Positions 27,652-38,021 of a stretch of 64,000 bases of DNA are shown piece by piece (position 1 is the stretch's first letter; each line of letters starts with the position of its first letter). This stretch comes from Pseudovibrio sp. M1P-2-3. Its GTDB lineage: Bacteria; Pseudomonadota; Alphaproteobacteria; Rhizobiales; Stappiaceae. The DNA is taken from positions 1,819,001 through 1,883,000 of the forward strand of contig NZ_JARRCW010000001.1 in the NCBI RefSeq assembly GCF_031501865.1, written 5' to 3'. The translations under genes and the position numbers were made by a program. Below the pieces are notes generated by a model. It was given only the letters and a program-made list of their open reading frames with translations. It was not told the DNA's origin and did not search any database.

Positions 27652-29307
27652 TTGAGGCGCGGCCATATCAAAGGCATAAACTTGAAAAAAACGGGTGATG
27701 GATCCTCTGCAGGCGGATCAGGCGCACCCGGAACGGCAGGACCTAGCTTCTCGTCAAAGCGGCGAAAGCGGAAGCATAGAAAAGGGCAACCCCAATCGTC
27801 ATCAGCACGAGTAGGGGATCGTAACCATTCTGCTAAACTGAGTCAGGATCTGGCTCAGGAAACAGGGAGTGCGCGTCCAGAAGGCGCAAAGCGGCAGAGA
27901 AAAAGCCGCCGAAATAAGCCCAATAGGGCCGAAAGGCGAGCGCTGGCTCGACAGGTGGCATCTACGCCGGTTGTTGAAGTCAAAGAAGGCGGAACCGCGA
28001 TAAGTGTTTCTCTTCCGGAGGTTTCTAAACCGAGCTCTGGAGACGATAAAGCTGTATCCAAACCCCAACAGGAAACATTTACGGGAAACGAGCGGAAAGC
28101 TGGTCCCAATCATTTGCGTTTAAAAAACGCTTCACATAATCGCTCCTCCTATAATCATCATGGTAGCGGAAGCAGTGAAGAGCCCAGAGCTTCTACGTGG
28201 GGAGAGCCCCGCAGTCACTTGCGCAAGCCTTGGGGCAATCGGAGCTCCGATGAATGGAGAGGTGGGGCGAGGCCACCTTGGGGAAGGCATCATGATGCCA
28301 GACAGGACAAGCTTTATGCCGCGCTGGATCTTGGAACTAATAACTGCCGTCTGTTAATTGCAAAGCCGGATCACAGGGGCTTCAGGGTTGTTGATGCCTA
28401 TTCCCGTATTGTTCGTCTTGGAGAAGGTGTCGGGCAAAGCGGCCGCATTTCCGATAGGGCGATGGGGCGGGCCATTGAAGCCTTGAAAGTCTGTCAGGAA
28501 AAGCTTGAGGACAGCGGCGTTGAACGCGCCCGCCTTATTGCAACAGAAGCGTGCCGCGCTGCCGTAAACGGTGAAGAATTTATTAGGAGAGCCCGCGAAG
28601 AGGCTGGAATCGACCTTGAAATTGTAACACAGGAAACAGAAGCCCGTCTGGCTGTTGCCGGATGTGTTTCTCTGGTTGATCCTGAGGCCGATGGTGTTCT
28701 GCTATTCGATATTGGTGGAGGGTCCTCGGAAATCGTCTGGCTGGACCTGCGTAACCGTTATGGAGCACGTGGCTTTGCACTGACGCGCTTTATTCGTACA
28801 TGGACATCATTACCGGTGGGTGTGGTTAACTTGGCCGAGCGGCATGGAGGAAAAATTGTTTCTTCCTCTTTATTTGAAGACATGGTAGAGGATGTCTCCA
28901 AAATGCTGGAAACGTTCCCCCTTGCAGATGAGTTATCGGATGCAATCCGTGGGGGTAACGTTCACATGCTTGGAACATCAGGTACTGTTACAACGCTTGC
29001 AGGCGTTCATCTGGGACTTAAACGCTATGACAGACGCCGTGTTGACGGGGTTTGGATGCACGATGACGATGTATCCCAGATGATACAGCAACTTTTAAAT
29101 ATGTCCTATGAAGAGAGGGTTGAAAACCCTTGCATTGGTCAGGACCGTGCTGACCTTGTTCTTGCCGGTTGTGCCATATTGGAGGCAATTCGCAGGCGTT
29201 GGCCCTGCGAGCGCTTGCGTGTCGCGGACAGGGGACTTCGTGAAGGTATCCTGATGGAAATGATGGCCGCCGATAAAGTGTGGCGGAAGCCTGCCGGTCG
29301 CAGGTAG
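27652..29307 (+). CDS. ppx: Ppx/GppA family phosphatase with a long basic N-terminal extension
   Basis: A 551-residue protein. Residues 1-218 are a low-complexity, Arg/Lys/Ser/Gly-rich extension, probably disordered and possibly RNA- or polyphosphate-binding. From residue 220 the ASKHA fold begins: LYAALDLGTNNCRLLIA, ATEACRAAVN, DIGGGSSEIVW and LGTSGTVTTLAG are exopolyphosphatase/guanosine-pentaphosphatase signatures. The likely role is hydrolysis of polyphosphate or pppGpp. No ATG precedes the domain; the listed start is TTG 27652, and another TTG at 27682 with AAAGG upstream is equally plausible. rlmE follows after 24 bp, so the two are co-transcribed. Confidence 0.88.
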   Translation: MRRGHIKGINLKKTGDGSSAGGSGAPGTAGPSFSSKRRKRKHRKGQPQSSSARVGDRNHSAKLSQDLAQETGSARPEGAKRQRKSRRNKPNRAERRALARQVASTPVVEVKEGGTAISVSLPEVSKPSSGDDKAVSKPQQETFTGNERKAGPNHLRLKNASHNRSSYNHHGSGSSEEPRASTWGEPRSHLRKPWGNRSSDEWRGGARPPWGRHHDARQDKLYAALDLGTNNCRLLIAKPDHRGFRVVDAYSRIVRLGEGVGQSGRISDRAMGRAIEALKVCQEKLEDSGVERARLIATEACRAAVNGEEFIRRAREEAGIDLEIVTQETEARLAVAGCVSLVDPEADGVLLFDIGGGSSEIVWLDLRNRYGARGFALTRFIRTWTSLPVGVVNLAERHGGKIVSSSLFEDMVEDVSKMLETFPLADELSDAIRGGNVHMLGTSGTVTTLAGVHLGLKRYDRRRVDGVWMHDDDVSQMIQQLLNMSYEERVENPCIGQDRADLVLAGCAILEAIRRRWPCERLRVADRGLREGILMEMMAADKVWRKPAGRR

Positions 29308-29331
29308 GTTAGCTGAAAAGGAATTTATATC

Positions 29332-30027
29332 ATGGCCGAAAATTCAAGTGGCCGGGGCCGTGGCGATCGCGGCATGTTTGAGAAAGTTAAGACTGCCCGC
29401 AAGAGATCTTATAGTTCAACGCTTTGGTTGCAGCGGCAGCTGAATGATCCATACGTGCGCCAAGCAAAGCTGGATGGGTACCGCTCTCGGGCGGCCTATA
29501 AGCTGATTGAAATCAACGATAAGCACAAAATAATCAAACCGGGTATGCGAGTTGTTGACCTTGGTGCTGCGCCAGGTGGTTGGTGTCAGGTAACCGTACC
29601 AATGGTGGAATCTTCCGTTGAAGACCCGCGTATTGTCGGGATCGATTATCTGGATGTGGAGCCAATCCCCGGGGTTGTGCTCTTGAAAAAGGACTTTCTT
29701 GATGATGATGCGCCAGAGGCATTAATGGAAGCGCTGGGCGGGCACAAGCCTGATCTGGTCATGTCAGATATGGCGGCCCCAACAACAGGGCACCGGCAGA
29801 CGGATCACTTGAGAACCACCTATCTGTTTGAAGTAGCCATTGATTTTGCCCGTCAAAATTTGAAACAAGACGGTGCCTTCCTGTCGAAAGTATTCGCGGG
29901 TGGAGCAGAGAACTCGTTGCTGCAAGGCCTCAAGAAAGAGTTCAAATCTGTCTCTCACATCAAGCCGCCAGCAAGTCGTAAGCAGAGCCCGGAAATGTTT
30001 ATTCTTGCGAAAGGGTTTCGCGGGTAA
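29332..30027 (+). CDS. rlmE: 23S rRNA (uridine-2552-2'-O)-methyltransferase RlmE (FtsJ)
   Basis: A 231-residue FtsJ/RrmJ-type methyltransferase that 2'-O-methylates U2552 of 23S rRNA late in 50S assembly, using SAM. The core begins with [18 protein letters not shown], the SAM site is [14 protein letters not shown], and catalytic-tetrad regions are [14 protein letters not shown] and FLSKVFAG, with the conserved C-terminal [19 protein letters not shown]. The N-terminal 30 residues are basic. Start ATG 29332 follows AAAAGGAA. Together with the Ppx homologue 24 bp upstream it forms the ppx-rlmE pair that is conserved in Rhizobiales. Confidence 0.96.
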   Translation: MAENSSGRGRGDRGMFEKVKTARKRSYSSTLWLQRQLNDPYVRQAKLDGYRSRAAYKLIEINDKHKIIKPGMRVVDLGAAPGGWCQVTVPMVESSVEDPRIVGIDYLDVEPIPGVVLLKKDFLDDDAPEALMEALGGHKPDLVMSDMAAPTTGHRQTDHLRTTYLFEVAIDFARQNLKQDGAFLSKVFAGGAENSLLQGLKKEFKSVSHIKPPASRKQSPEMFILAKGFRG

Positions 30028-30075
30028 AAGGTGAAGCCGTTAGGCACTTGCAAATTTACCTGTAGCTATACCTAA

Positions 30076-30133
30076 AGCAGTTTGCGCGTATCTTTATTCG
30101 AAAACCGGTATCCACTTTTCGAAGATACGCTGT
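30076..30133. repeat. dispersed repeat family B, copy 2
   Basis: gcgcgtatctttattcgaaa, centre accggtatcc and acttttcgaagatacgctg. This is the best-preserved copy: the two arms cgtatctt...cgaaa and tttcg...aagatacg are complementary, so it can fold as a long hairpin. Confidence 0.75.
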
Positions 30134-30140
30134 AGTTTTG

Positions 30141-30173
30141 AAAAGCCCTATGGAAACGTAGGGCTTTTCTATT
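30141..30173. terminator. rho-independent terminator between rlmE and the MFS gene
   Basis: AAAAGCCCT / AGGGCTTTT stem with a 10-nt loop followed by TTTTCTATTT. The flanking runs would allow termination in both directions between convergent rlmE and the MFS gene. Confidence 0.85.
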
Positions 30174-30212
30174 TGATGCACCAATCAGCCAGACATATGT
30201 AAGAGGAGCGGG

Positions 30213-31682
30213 TTATCGGTTGTGTCCGGACGCTTCGGAACCAGCATGCGGCGGCAGCCTATAAAACTCAACCAGAGCTAACAGCATGATAGCGCCGATC
30301 ACTACAAAAGCTATCGTGAAGTCTAGCTGAGTCAGGTGGGCTCGCCCATTGAAGTTGAGGGAGATCTGAATCATGAAGGCACCAATACTCACCCCAAGGG
30401 TGCGAGCTAGGAATTGGGACATGGAGGCAAGGCTATTGGCAGGGCTCATCTGGCTTTCCGTCAGTTCGGTGAAACCTATGGTATTTAAAACGTTGAACTG
30501 TATGGAGCGAACCACTCCCCCTAGTAATAAAATGGCGCAAATAATCCAAAGTGGTGTACTTGGGTAAAAAAAGCCATACGAGCAAAAAGAGAGTGACACG
30601 AGCAGGGTGTTGGGTATTAAGGCGCCGCGAAATCCCAGATACCGTAGGATCATGGGGATAAATTTTCCAATAGCCAAGGCCCCGACAGCAAGGAGAAGAA
30701 GAAGCATACTTGCAGCAAATGCAGACTTGCCAAGCACGTCTTGTAGCATCATTGGCAGGAGAAACGGACCTGCGCCTATTCCAATTCGAAAGATTGCTCC
30801 TCCCGTAACACTTGCACGAAATGAAGCGTTGCGAAAAAGAGTTAGATCTATAATGGGGTTGTCCGTGCGCTTGGCGTGGTTGAAGTAGGTGAAAAACAAA
30901 ATGAGGGACAGGACTATAACACCCGCGAAAAGGTAGTTATGCTTGCTTGTATCGGTGACGGCGATAAGTCCGGTTGTGAAACCAAGTGACCCCAAACCTA
31001 TCAGCCAGAACCCGCTCCAGTCGAAGCTGGGGGTGTCGTCTCTTTTAAAGTTTTGAAAAAAGAAAATGGCGAGAACGAATCCAATCAAGGATATCGGGAT
31101 ATTGATCCAGAAAATCCAGCGCCAACTGGCGTAAGTGACAAGAAAACCGCCCAGAGGTGGAGCAACCAAAGGCCCGACAAGGGCTGGACCGGTCAGCCAC
31201 ACCATTGCCTGAACAAGCATTTCTTTGGGTGAGGACTTTAAAAGGACAATTCGGGCCACTGGTAGGGTGAGGGCAGCAGTTACTCCTTGAAACAATCTTG
31301 CGAGGATAAGTTGAGTGGCCGAGTTTGAAAGGCCGCATAAAAGTGAGGCAATTAGAAATCCACCAGTCGCCAGAAGAAACACGGTTTTACTTCCAAATTT
31401 ATCTGCGGCCCAGCCGCTTATGGGCGTGAAAATGGCTTGCGCAATTAAATAAATTGACAGGGTAAGGCTTAAAGTTACAGGAGAACTTCCAAAGTCCTTT
31501 GATATGACAGGAAGCGCTATGCCTAATATAATTGTGTCAATCATATTCAGCATCAAAACACAGCTCACAACCAGAGCTGTAAAACGGAGGCGGAGTGGCA
31601 AGGACCCAACTTTCTGCTTGAAAACTCTGAATGTGTGCAAGACGTAGACAACGGTGAGTGATTTTAGGCAAAGCAGCTTCAT
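30213..31682 (-). CDS. DHA2-type major facilitator multidrug transporter
   Basis: A 489-residue inner-membrane protein with about 14 hydrophobic segments, as in the EmrB/QacA (DHA2) branch of the MFS. Segment 1 contains the acidic motif LNMIDTIILGIALPVIS (motif D1), the loop after helix 2 has GWAADKFGSKTVFL (motif A), and helix 5 has WLTGPALVGPLVAPPLGGFL (motif C, typical of drug/H+ antiporters). Proton-coupled drug efflux is likely; the substrate is unknown. It is convergent with rlmE and divergent from guaB. No adjacent membrane-fusion protein or regulator is seen. Confidence 0.9.
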   Translation of the reverse strand: MKLLCLKSLTVVYVLHTFRVFKQKVGSLPLRLRFTALVVSCVLMLNMIDTIILGIALPVISKDFGSSPVTLSLTLSIYLIAQAIFTPISGWAADKFGSKTVFLLATGGFLIASLLCGLSNSATQLILARLFQGVTAALTLPVARIVLLKSSPKEMLVQAMVWLTGPALVGPLVAPPLGGFLVTYASWRWIFWINIPISLIGFVLAIFFFQNFKRDDTPSFDWSGFWLIGLGSLGFTTGLIAVTDTSKHNYLFAGVIVLSLILFFTYFNHAKRTDNPIIDLTLFRNASFRASVTGGAIFRIGIGAGPFLLPMMLQDVLGKSAFAASMLLLLLAVGALAIGKFIPMILRYLGFRGALIPNTLLVSLSFCSYGFFYPSTPLWIICAILLLGGVVRSIQFNVLNTIGFTELTESQMSPANSLASMSQFLARTLGVSIGAFMIQISLNFNGRAHLTQLDFTIAFVVIGAIMLLALVEFYRLPPHAGSEASGHNR

Positions 31683-31908
31683 ATGGTATTAATAGGGCCA
31701 CTGCATGAAAACTAATTTATAGGAGCAGGGCGGGTAGAGGTAACAAGAAGACTTACCCTTTCCACCGCCCTTAGTCGCTTTTCTGCGCATGGATCACTTT
31801 TTTGGCTGATCCTCTCTTTTCTTATCAGTTGTCCCGTGGTATTGGCCGGTGTCAACTTCTCTAGGCATAACTGGAACATATCAGATGCTCATTTTCCTTT
31901 GAAAATGA

Positions 31909-33447
<1,539 letters not shown>

Positions 33448-33551
33448 AGGTGATTGTATAAAAGGCTAAAGCAATGAGGCGCAACGCTGAATCGATTGGG
33501 GATTCCCAATCAGGTTGATTTGTGATTCACTCCTTTTAGGGAGGAGATCAC

Positions 33552-33980
33552 ATGGGCCGGCCACTTTCACTTGATTTACGCCTTCGCTTTAAAAGGCTCA
33601 TTTTATCCGGGATGAGCGGGCGTGAAGCAGCACGCCGCCTGCTGATCTCTCCAGCATCAGGATCTCGCTTGGCCCGTAAAGTTCGGGAGGGGCAGAGTTT
33701 AATCCCGGTCAGGACAGGGCGCCCAAAGGGAGGCGGAAAATTGGAGCCCTACCTCTCCTTCTTGCGCGAGCTGGTCAATCAAGACGGAGATATCACGTTG
33801 ATGGAGTTATGTGATGCACTTTTCATGGCTGAGGGAGTGAGGGTTCACCATACTTCCGTCTCCAAGGCTTTGCGCCGTCTTGGCTACACCTATAAAAAAA
33901 ATCGTTGGTGGCAACCGAGCGTGGCAAACTCCATGTACAAAATGCCAGAGATGAATGGCGCCACACCCGTCAGCCTATAA
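33552..33980 (+). CDS. IS630 transposase, ORF A (HTH domain)
   Basis: A 142-codon frame starting [17 protein letters not shown] behind GGGAGGAG. It carries a helix-turn-helix ([23 protein letters not shown]), the GRPKGGG linker and a second HTH ending in [12 protein letters not shown]. At about 33892-33899 there is an A8 run; frame 0 then reads NRWWQPS and stops at 33980, while the -1 frame gives [11 protein letters not shown], the typical IS630 sequence. This is consistent with programmed -1 frameshifting to ORF B. Confidence 0.85.
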   Translation: MGRPLSLDLRLRFKRLILSGMSGREAARRLLISPASGSRLARKVREGQSLIPVRTGRPKGGGKLEPYLSFLRELVNQDGDITLMELCDALFMAEGVRVHHTSVSKALRRLGYTYKKNRWWQPSVANSMYKMPEMNGATPVSL

Positions 33981-34510
33981 TGCGTGATCTGCCTGAGAGA
34001 CTGGTGTTTCTCGATGAAACCAGTGTTAAAACGAATTTAACCCGGCTGCGAGGCCGAGCCTTTAAAGGGGAACGAGCCCTTGACACAGCGCCGTTTGGAC
34101 GCTGGCAGAACCAGACCTTTATCGCCGGTTTGACCCACGAGGGACTCATTGCGCCCTGGGTTCTGGACGGGGCCATGAATGGCAAGGCATTCACCACTTA
34201 TATCACGACACAACTGGCTCCATGCTTGCACCCTAAAACGGTGGTCATTCTGGATAACCTGTCCACACACAAAGTTCCAGAAGCCGCAAGGGCCCTCAGA
34301 CAAAGCGGGTGTTGGTTCCTTTTTCTGCCGCCCTATTCTCCTGATCTCAATCCTATCGAAATGGCGTTTTCCAAGCTCAAAGCACACCTACGCAGAATGA
34401 AAGCCAGAACCTTTGAGACCTTGATAAAGGCTCTGGGTGACATATGCGATCTGTTCACACCCCAAGAGTGTTGGAATTACTTCAAGGCAGCTGGATATGT
34501 TTCAGTATAA
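33905..34510 (+). CDS. IS630 transposase, ORF B (DDE catalytic domain)
   Basis: The catalytic half, in the -1 frame of ORF A, beginning effectively at the A8 run. DDE residues are in [23 protein letters not shown] and [17 protein letters not shown]. The ATG at 33905 may be internal only. No internal stop is present, so the element is potentially functional if frameshifting occurs. Confidence 0.85.
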   Translation: MVATERGKLHVQNARDEWRHTRQPIMRDLPERLVFLDETSVKTNLTRLRGRAFKGERALDTAPFGRWQNQTFIAGLTHEGLIAPWVLDGAMNGKAFTTYITTQLAPCLHPKTVVILDNLSTHKVPEAARALRQSGCWFLFLPPYSPDLNPIEMAFSKLKAHLRRMKARTFETLIKALGDICDLFTPQECWNYFKAAGYVSV

Positions 34511-34631
34511 AGGCTCAAGACTATAAGGCGTTGAATTTCAACATCTTAGCCTTGTGCCTTATGCTCCGGACCCATAATATGCTTGTCATTTAAACTGAGT
34601 TATGATTCAAGCTCTCCAACAGGAGAGAATA

Positions 34632-34814
34632 ATGCCGTGTTCCCATTTTTGGCTTTCGCAAGACCAGTTTAATCAGATAAAGCCACTTCTTCCTACTACC
34701 ACGAGAGGCAAAACTCGGGTGGATGACCGCCGCGTAATCAGTGATATTATTCATGTTTTTAAATTTGGATGTCGTTGGGTTGATGCTCCTGAGAGTAATG
34801 TCTTGATGATGTGA
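34632..34814 (+). pseudogene. N-terminal remnant of an IS5-family transposase
   Basis: About 60 codons from ATG 34632 (GGAGAG upstream): FWLSQDQFNQIKPLLP, RVDDRRVISDIIHVF and GCRWVDAPE are the classic start of IS5-family transposases. After DAPE the similarity stops abruptly and the frame ends a few codons later; the DDE domain is absent. This is a relic, adjacent to an intact IS630 element. Confidence 0.85.
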
Positions 34815-34875
34815 ATACTACCAAAGCAGTGCAAGAATGCCATGGGTATCTCTAGTGGTGCCCTTATTTATCTCC

Positions 34876-35424
34876 CTAGCTGCTCAGTTGATTCATGCCA
34901 TCCAATAGAGTTTCTATTATCTCAGAGGTCTCGGGATTCGATGTCATTACAGGAAAGTCAGGTTCATCAGGCAGCCCCAATACTTCAGCGCGTCGGCACT
35001 CAATCAGCCAGCTACCATCGACCTTGGCCAGTTCATCATGATAGTCACCGACCATCAAGATACGAAAACCTTTACGCGTTGCTCCCAACACCGTTGTATA
35101 CGCTTTGCCAGTGGCTGACATGCTATCTGGTGCAATGGAGTAGAGAGGTGATGACGTGAGGTGTTTTGTTCCAACTTTACTGTGAATTTCGGCGTACTCA
35201 GTGAGCTTCCTACGCCCTTTAATAACCATATCTCCAAGGATATAGCGTCCACTTTCCGTAAAAGTTGCCGCCCAGTCTTCTGAGTTATGGCTATCAACGG
35301 CCCATGTGTACCTGGATAAAAGGTCGATAATCGCCAGTCTGTTCTCAAGCTCTTCAAGTCTATCCATTGTTCTGTCTGTCACACGTCTTGCAGCTACGTT
35401 CTTTATAGGCCCACTACACGACAT
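34876..35424 (-). CDS. SnoaL-like (nuclear transport factor 2 fold) protein
   Basis: A 182-residue protein with a SnoaL/NTF2-like fold: LEELENRLAIIDLLSRYTWAVDSHNSEDWAATF is the typical N-terminal helix and strand, with the Tyr/Asp pocket residues, followed by a beta sheet ending WLIECRRAEVLG. Relatives include polyketide cyclases, dehydratases and dioxygenase small subunits; the substrate is unknown here. The start at 35424 has no clear ribosome site, and ATG 35367 (MDRLEE) is an alternative that fits the domain better. It stands alone within the IS-rich insert between guaB and rsmB, so horizontal acquisition is plausible. Confidence 0.75.
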   Translation of the reverse strand: MSCSGPIKNVAARRVTDRTMDRLEELENRLAIIDLLSRYTWAVDSHNSEDWAATFTESGRYILGDMVIKGRRKLTEYAEIHSKVGTKHLTSSPLYSIAPDSMSATGKAYTTVLGATRKGFRILMVGDYHDELAKVDGSWLIECRRAEVLGLPDEPDFPVMTSNPETSEIIETLLDGMNQLSS

Positions 35425-35606
35425 GGACTTTCTTTTGGCAAGGCAAGCATTGATAAGACCGTAAAGAAATAGCGACTTCTATAACTGAAATGTAAATAAT
35501 GAGGAAGCTCAAGTCTGGCACTTGAACAAGTCAATTTTTTCATTGTAACAGCAGCAGTTCTTTCTCATAGCAAGTCAGTACACGTCAGATATAGGCGTTC
35601 CTTATA

Positions 35607-35626
35607 ATGAGATGAGATGAGATGAG
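35607..35626. repeat. short tandem repeat (ATGAG)x4
   Basis: Four perfect tandem copies of ATGAG just downstream of the small secreted-protein gene on the opposite strand. It is non-coding and could vary in copy number by slippage. Confidence 0.8.
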
Positions 35627-35637
35627 GTGCGGGCTTT

Positions 35638-35961
35638 TTAGTCCAGTATACCTGCTTGATAGGCAGCCTGTCTGACTTCACTACAGAACTTTTGTTTTTC
35701 GTTGTTATCCATTTGCGCCGCCTTTTTGGCGACTTGCTCGAAGGCTGTCTCTAAGCGCTGCTGGAATGCCCCTTCATCATACTGGGAAATATCCAATGTC
35801 TCGAACCAATTGGAATAGGCCTCCATGTCATAGCTGATTTCACAAAGGTCTATGGATGATATGATAAGGCCAACTTGATCTATTTTCTGCTGATGGGTGC
35901 TGTCAGCTGCGGCTAGTCTGATTGACGAAAACATGATGGCGACAAATATGAGTGCACGCAT
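35638..35961 (-). CDS. small secreted protein of unknown function
   Basis: A 107-residue product with an N-terminal signal peptide (MRALIFVAIMFSSIRLAAA, cut near AAA-DS). The mature part of about 88 residues is predicted helical, acidic/Gln-rich, with two cysteines (DLCEIS and KFCSEV) that may pair. No family is recognised. The reading frame ends cleanly at 35638. It is next to the IS-rich insert and could be accessory. Confidence 0.55.
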   Translation of the reverse strand: MRALIFVAIMFSSIRLAAADSTHQQKIDQVGLIISSIDLCEISYDMEAYSNWFETLDISQYDEGAFQQRLETAFEQVAKKAAQMDNNEKQKFCSEVRQAAYQAGILD

Positions 35962-36526
35962 GGGACACCTGTTTGAAAAACGGAATGACGGTTTTTCGCG
36001 TGTGTTCTGCCCTCTGTCCAGCGCCCAGTTTTACTTGGGAAATAATGGGGGAGATCCAATAGGGTGGGAAGAACCACCAATGTTGAGAGGCGCATCTGAA
36101 GGCCCTCTTGAAGCTGGACCCATGAATACTGGTTATATTCAAGACTTTTAGTGGATTTTGGAGCGCTGTGTATGACTGAAATTCTGATGGACGAAGGGAA
36201 AGGTAAGGACGTGATCTTTTAAGAAGTGTGCTTCTTTAGTACGGTGCTGTTGCACTCAGGTCCCAGCCAATATTGCAGGGAAGTTGTGCCTCTCAAATAT
36301 CGGTAGAATGAAGTGTATGACGCCTTTATACGTGAAACGCTGGTACTCATGGCTTTGAAAACCATGAATGGCGGAAAAATACTCTCTGTTTTCTATAGAC
36401 TATTGTGAAGAGGGTGCCTAAAAGGCCAGATGAATTTGCCCTGCTTGGCTTTAATCGGGATCTCACGGAAACTCCGTTGAGTTTTGCTGGAGAGATTGTG
36501 GGCGGAACGAGAATAAGGGAATACCT
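35962..36526. other. intergenic region upstream of rsmB
   Basis: About 565 bp with no convincing gene. Frames in it lack ribosome sites and family resemblance. It probably contains the rsmB promoter; no repeat or hairpin stands out. Confidence 0.5.
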
Positions 36527-37822
36527 ATGCGTGATGGTGGACGGCTTGCAGCAGCTGTTGAGGTTTTAACCGATATTGAAACGCGCAGACAGCCGGTTCA
36601 AGAGGCTCTGAAAGACTGGGGAAAGTCCCACCGGTTTGCCGGGTCCGGGGACAGGGTTGCCATTGGTAACTTGGTTTTCGATGCACTTCGCCACAAGCTT
36701 TCCTATGGCCATGTCATGGGAGAAGGCTCTCCTCGGGCGCTCGTTCTGGCTACCTACTGTTTTGGTTGGGGGCACAGCGTTTCAGTCTTGAAAAAGGTTC
36801 TGGCGGAAGACCCTCATGCTCCTGCCCAGTTGAGCGATGAAGAGGAAGAGGCGCTGTCCAAGGGCACGTCTTCGCTGGAAACTGCCGAGAGCCACATTCA
36901 GGCGGATGTGCCGTTATGGCTCTGGCATTATTTCTCAAAAGCATTTGGTGATGAGGCGGTTGGTGTTGGCCAGTCACTCTCTAAGCGCGCACCGATTGAT
37001 ATGCGTGCCAACCTGATAAAAAGCAGTGCTCAGAAGGTTGTGAAGCGGCTTTCCCACCTTGGTGCAAAGGAAAGCGGCCTGTCCTCTGTTGGTGTTCGTC
37101 TGGAACCTGTCTCTGGAGCAAAGAAGTCCCCACATGTTCAGGCCGAAGAAGGGTTCCGTAAAGGCTGGTTTGAACTACAGGATGAGGCTTCCCAAATTGC
37201 GGCTATTCTTTCTGGAGCGCAGCCGGGTGAGCAGGTTCTGGATATGTGTGCTGGTGGCGGAGGCAAAAGCCTTGCCCTTGCAGGCCAAATGGGAAACCGA
37301 GGACAAATCTACGCTTACGATAGCAACAAGCTGCGTCTGGCCCCATTGTATGAGCGCATGGCACGTGCCGGTGTTCGTAATATTCAAGTCATTGATCCCC
37401 AGTTGGGTGATCTTACCGATCTAAAAGGGCGCATGGACCGCGTGATGGTGGATGCGCCGTGCACGGGGACTGGAGTGTGGCGCCGCCGGCCGGATACCAA
37501 ATGGCGGGTTGGCGAGACTGCCCTTGAAGGACGCTTGAGTGAACAGGCACAGGTTCTGGAAAACGCCGCGGATTATGTGAGCAGCGGTGGAAAGTTGATC
37601 TATGCCACTTGTTCTCTTCTGTCCGCGGAAAACGATGATCAAGTTGCCGCTTTCCTCGCCAAGCGCCCAGATTTCAAATTGGTGAATTTAGAGGGTACTT
37701 GGCAAGATACCTTCTCGGATGAGACGCGCCGTCCCGTATTTGGGGAAGGGGGAACTGTGACCTTGACGCCGTATCACTGCGACACTGACGGATTCTTCAT
37801 CGCAATGATGGAACGCGGCTGA
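36527..37822 (+). CDS. rsmB: RsmB/NOP family RNA (cytosine-C5)-methyltransferase
   Basis: A 431-residue SAM-dependent m5C methyltransferase of the RsmB/NOP family, which in E. coli modifies C967 of 16S rRNA. The N-terminal half carries a NusB-like RNA-binding helical part. The SAM site is VLDMCAGGGGKSLALA. The two conserved cysteines are Cys312 in DAPCTGTGVWRRRP (product release) and Cys362 in YATCSLLSAEND (covalent nucleophile). The start ATG follows GGGAATACCT. A guaB-rsmB-guaA neighbourhood is usual in Rhizobiales; here IS-rich DNA separates it from guaB. Exact rRNA target not proven. Confidence 0.9.
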   Translation: MRDGGRLAAAVEVLTDIETRRQPVQEALKDWGKSHRFAGSGDRVAIGNLVFDALRHKLSYGHVMGEGSPRALVLATYCFGWGHSVSVLKKVLAEDPHAPAQLSDEEEEALSKGTSSLETAESHIQADVPLWLWHYFSKAFGDEAVGVGQSLSKRAPIDMRANLIKSSAQKVVKRLSHLGAKESGLSSVGVRLEPVSGAKKSPHVQAEEGFRKGWFELQDEASQIAAILSGAQPGEQVLDMCAGGGGKSLALAGQMGNRGQIYAYDSNKLRLAPLYERMARAGVRNIQVIDPQLGDLTDLKGRMDRVMVDAPCTGTGVWRRRPDTKWRVGETALEGRLSEQAQVLENAADYVSSGGKLIYATCSLLSAENDDQVAAFLAKRPDFKLVNLEGTWQDTFSDETRRPVFGEGGTVTLTPYHCDTDGFFIAMMERG

Positions 37823-37826
37823 GCTT

Positions 37827-37935
37827 AAAGTGCGTTTTGTTTGGTTGGGCCAATCAAGCCACGAGAGTTTTTTAAAATGAAATAAAAGATTAGGGCATGA
37901 GGCGTAAATGCAATAGCACGCCTCGTGCCCTAATC
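37827..37935. repeat. dispersed repeat family A, copy 4
   Basis: Starts aaagtgcgttttgtttggtt just after the rsmB stop, in the same orientation as copy 2, and ends tagcacgcctcgtgccctaat. It is diverged; the tail carries an extra inverted repeat (tagggcatgaggcg...cgcctcgtgcccta) able to form a hairpin. Confidence 0.65.
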
Positions 37936-37980
37936 GTATCTTTTAAAAAGTGGGTGCCGATTTTTGGATAAAGATACGTA
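37934..37980. repeat. dispersed repeat family B, copy 3 (fused to a family A copy)
   Basis: atcgtatcttttaaaaagtg, then ggtgccgatttttggataaa and gatacgta: a diverged copy in reverse orientation to 30076-30133. It begins exactly where the family A copy ends, and the two may form one composite element. Confidence 0.65.
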
Positions 37981-38021
37981 AAACGAAAGTTTTGAGAAGT
38001 CGGCTTGAGGGCAGAAGACTA

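Larger units (their letters stand above)
33462..34553. mobile_element. IS630-family insertion sequence (second, different element)
   Basis: Two overlapping plus-strand frames encode an IS630-type transposase distinct from that at 2003-3164. Candidate ends are the 8-bp inverted pair aaggctaa (33462-33469) and ttagcctt (34546-34553), with TA-containing flanks, but the repeat is short and imperfect beyond that, so the exact ends are uncertain. It is inserted 15 bp or more after guaB. Confidence 0.6.

Noticed and set aside
34824-34875. Possible continuation of the IS5 transposase after DAPE
   Set aside because: No similarity to IS5 sequences in any frame, so the relic ends near 34814.
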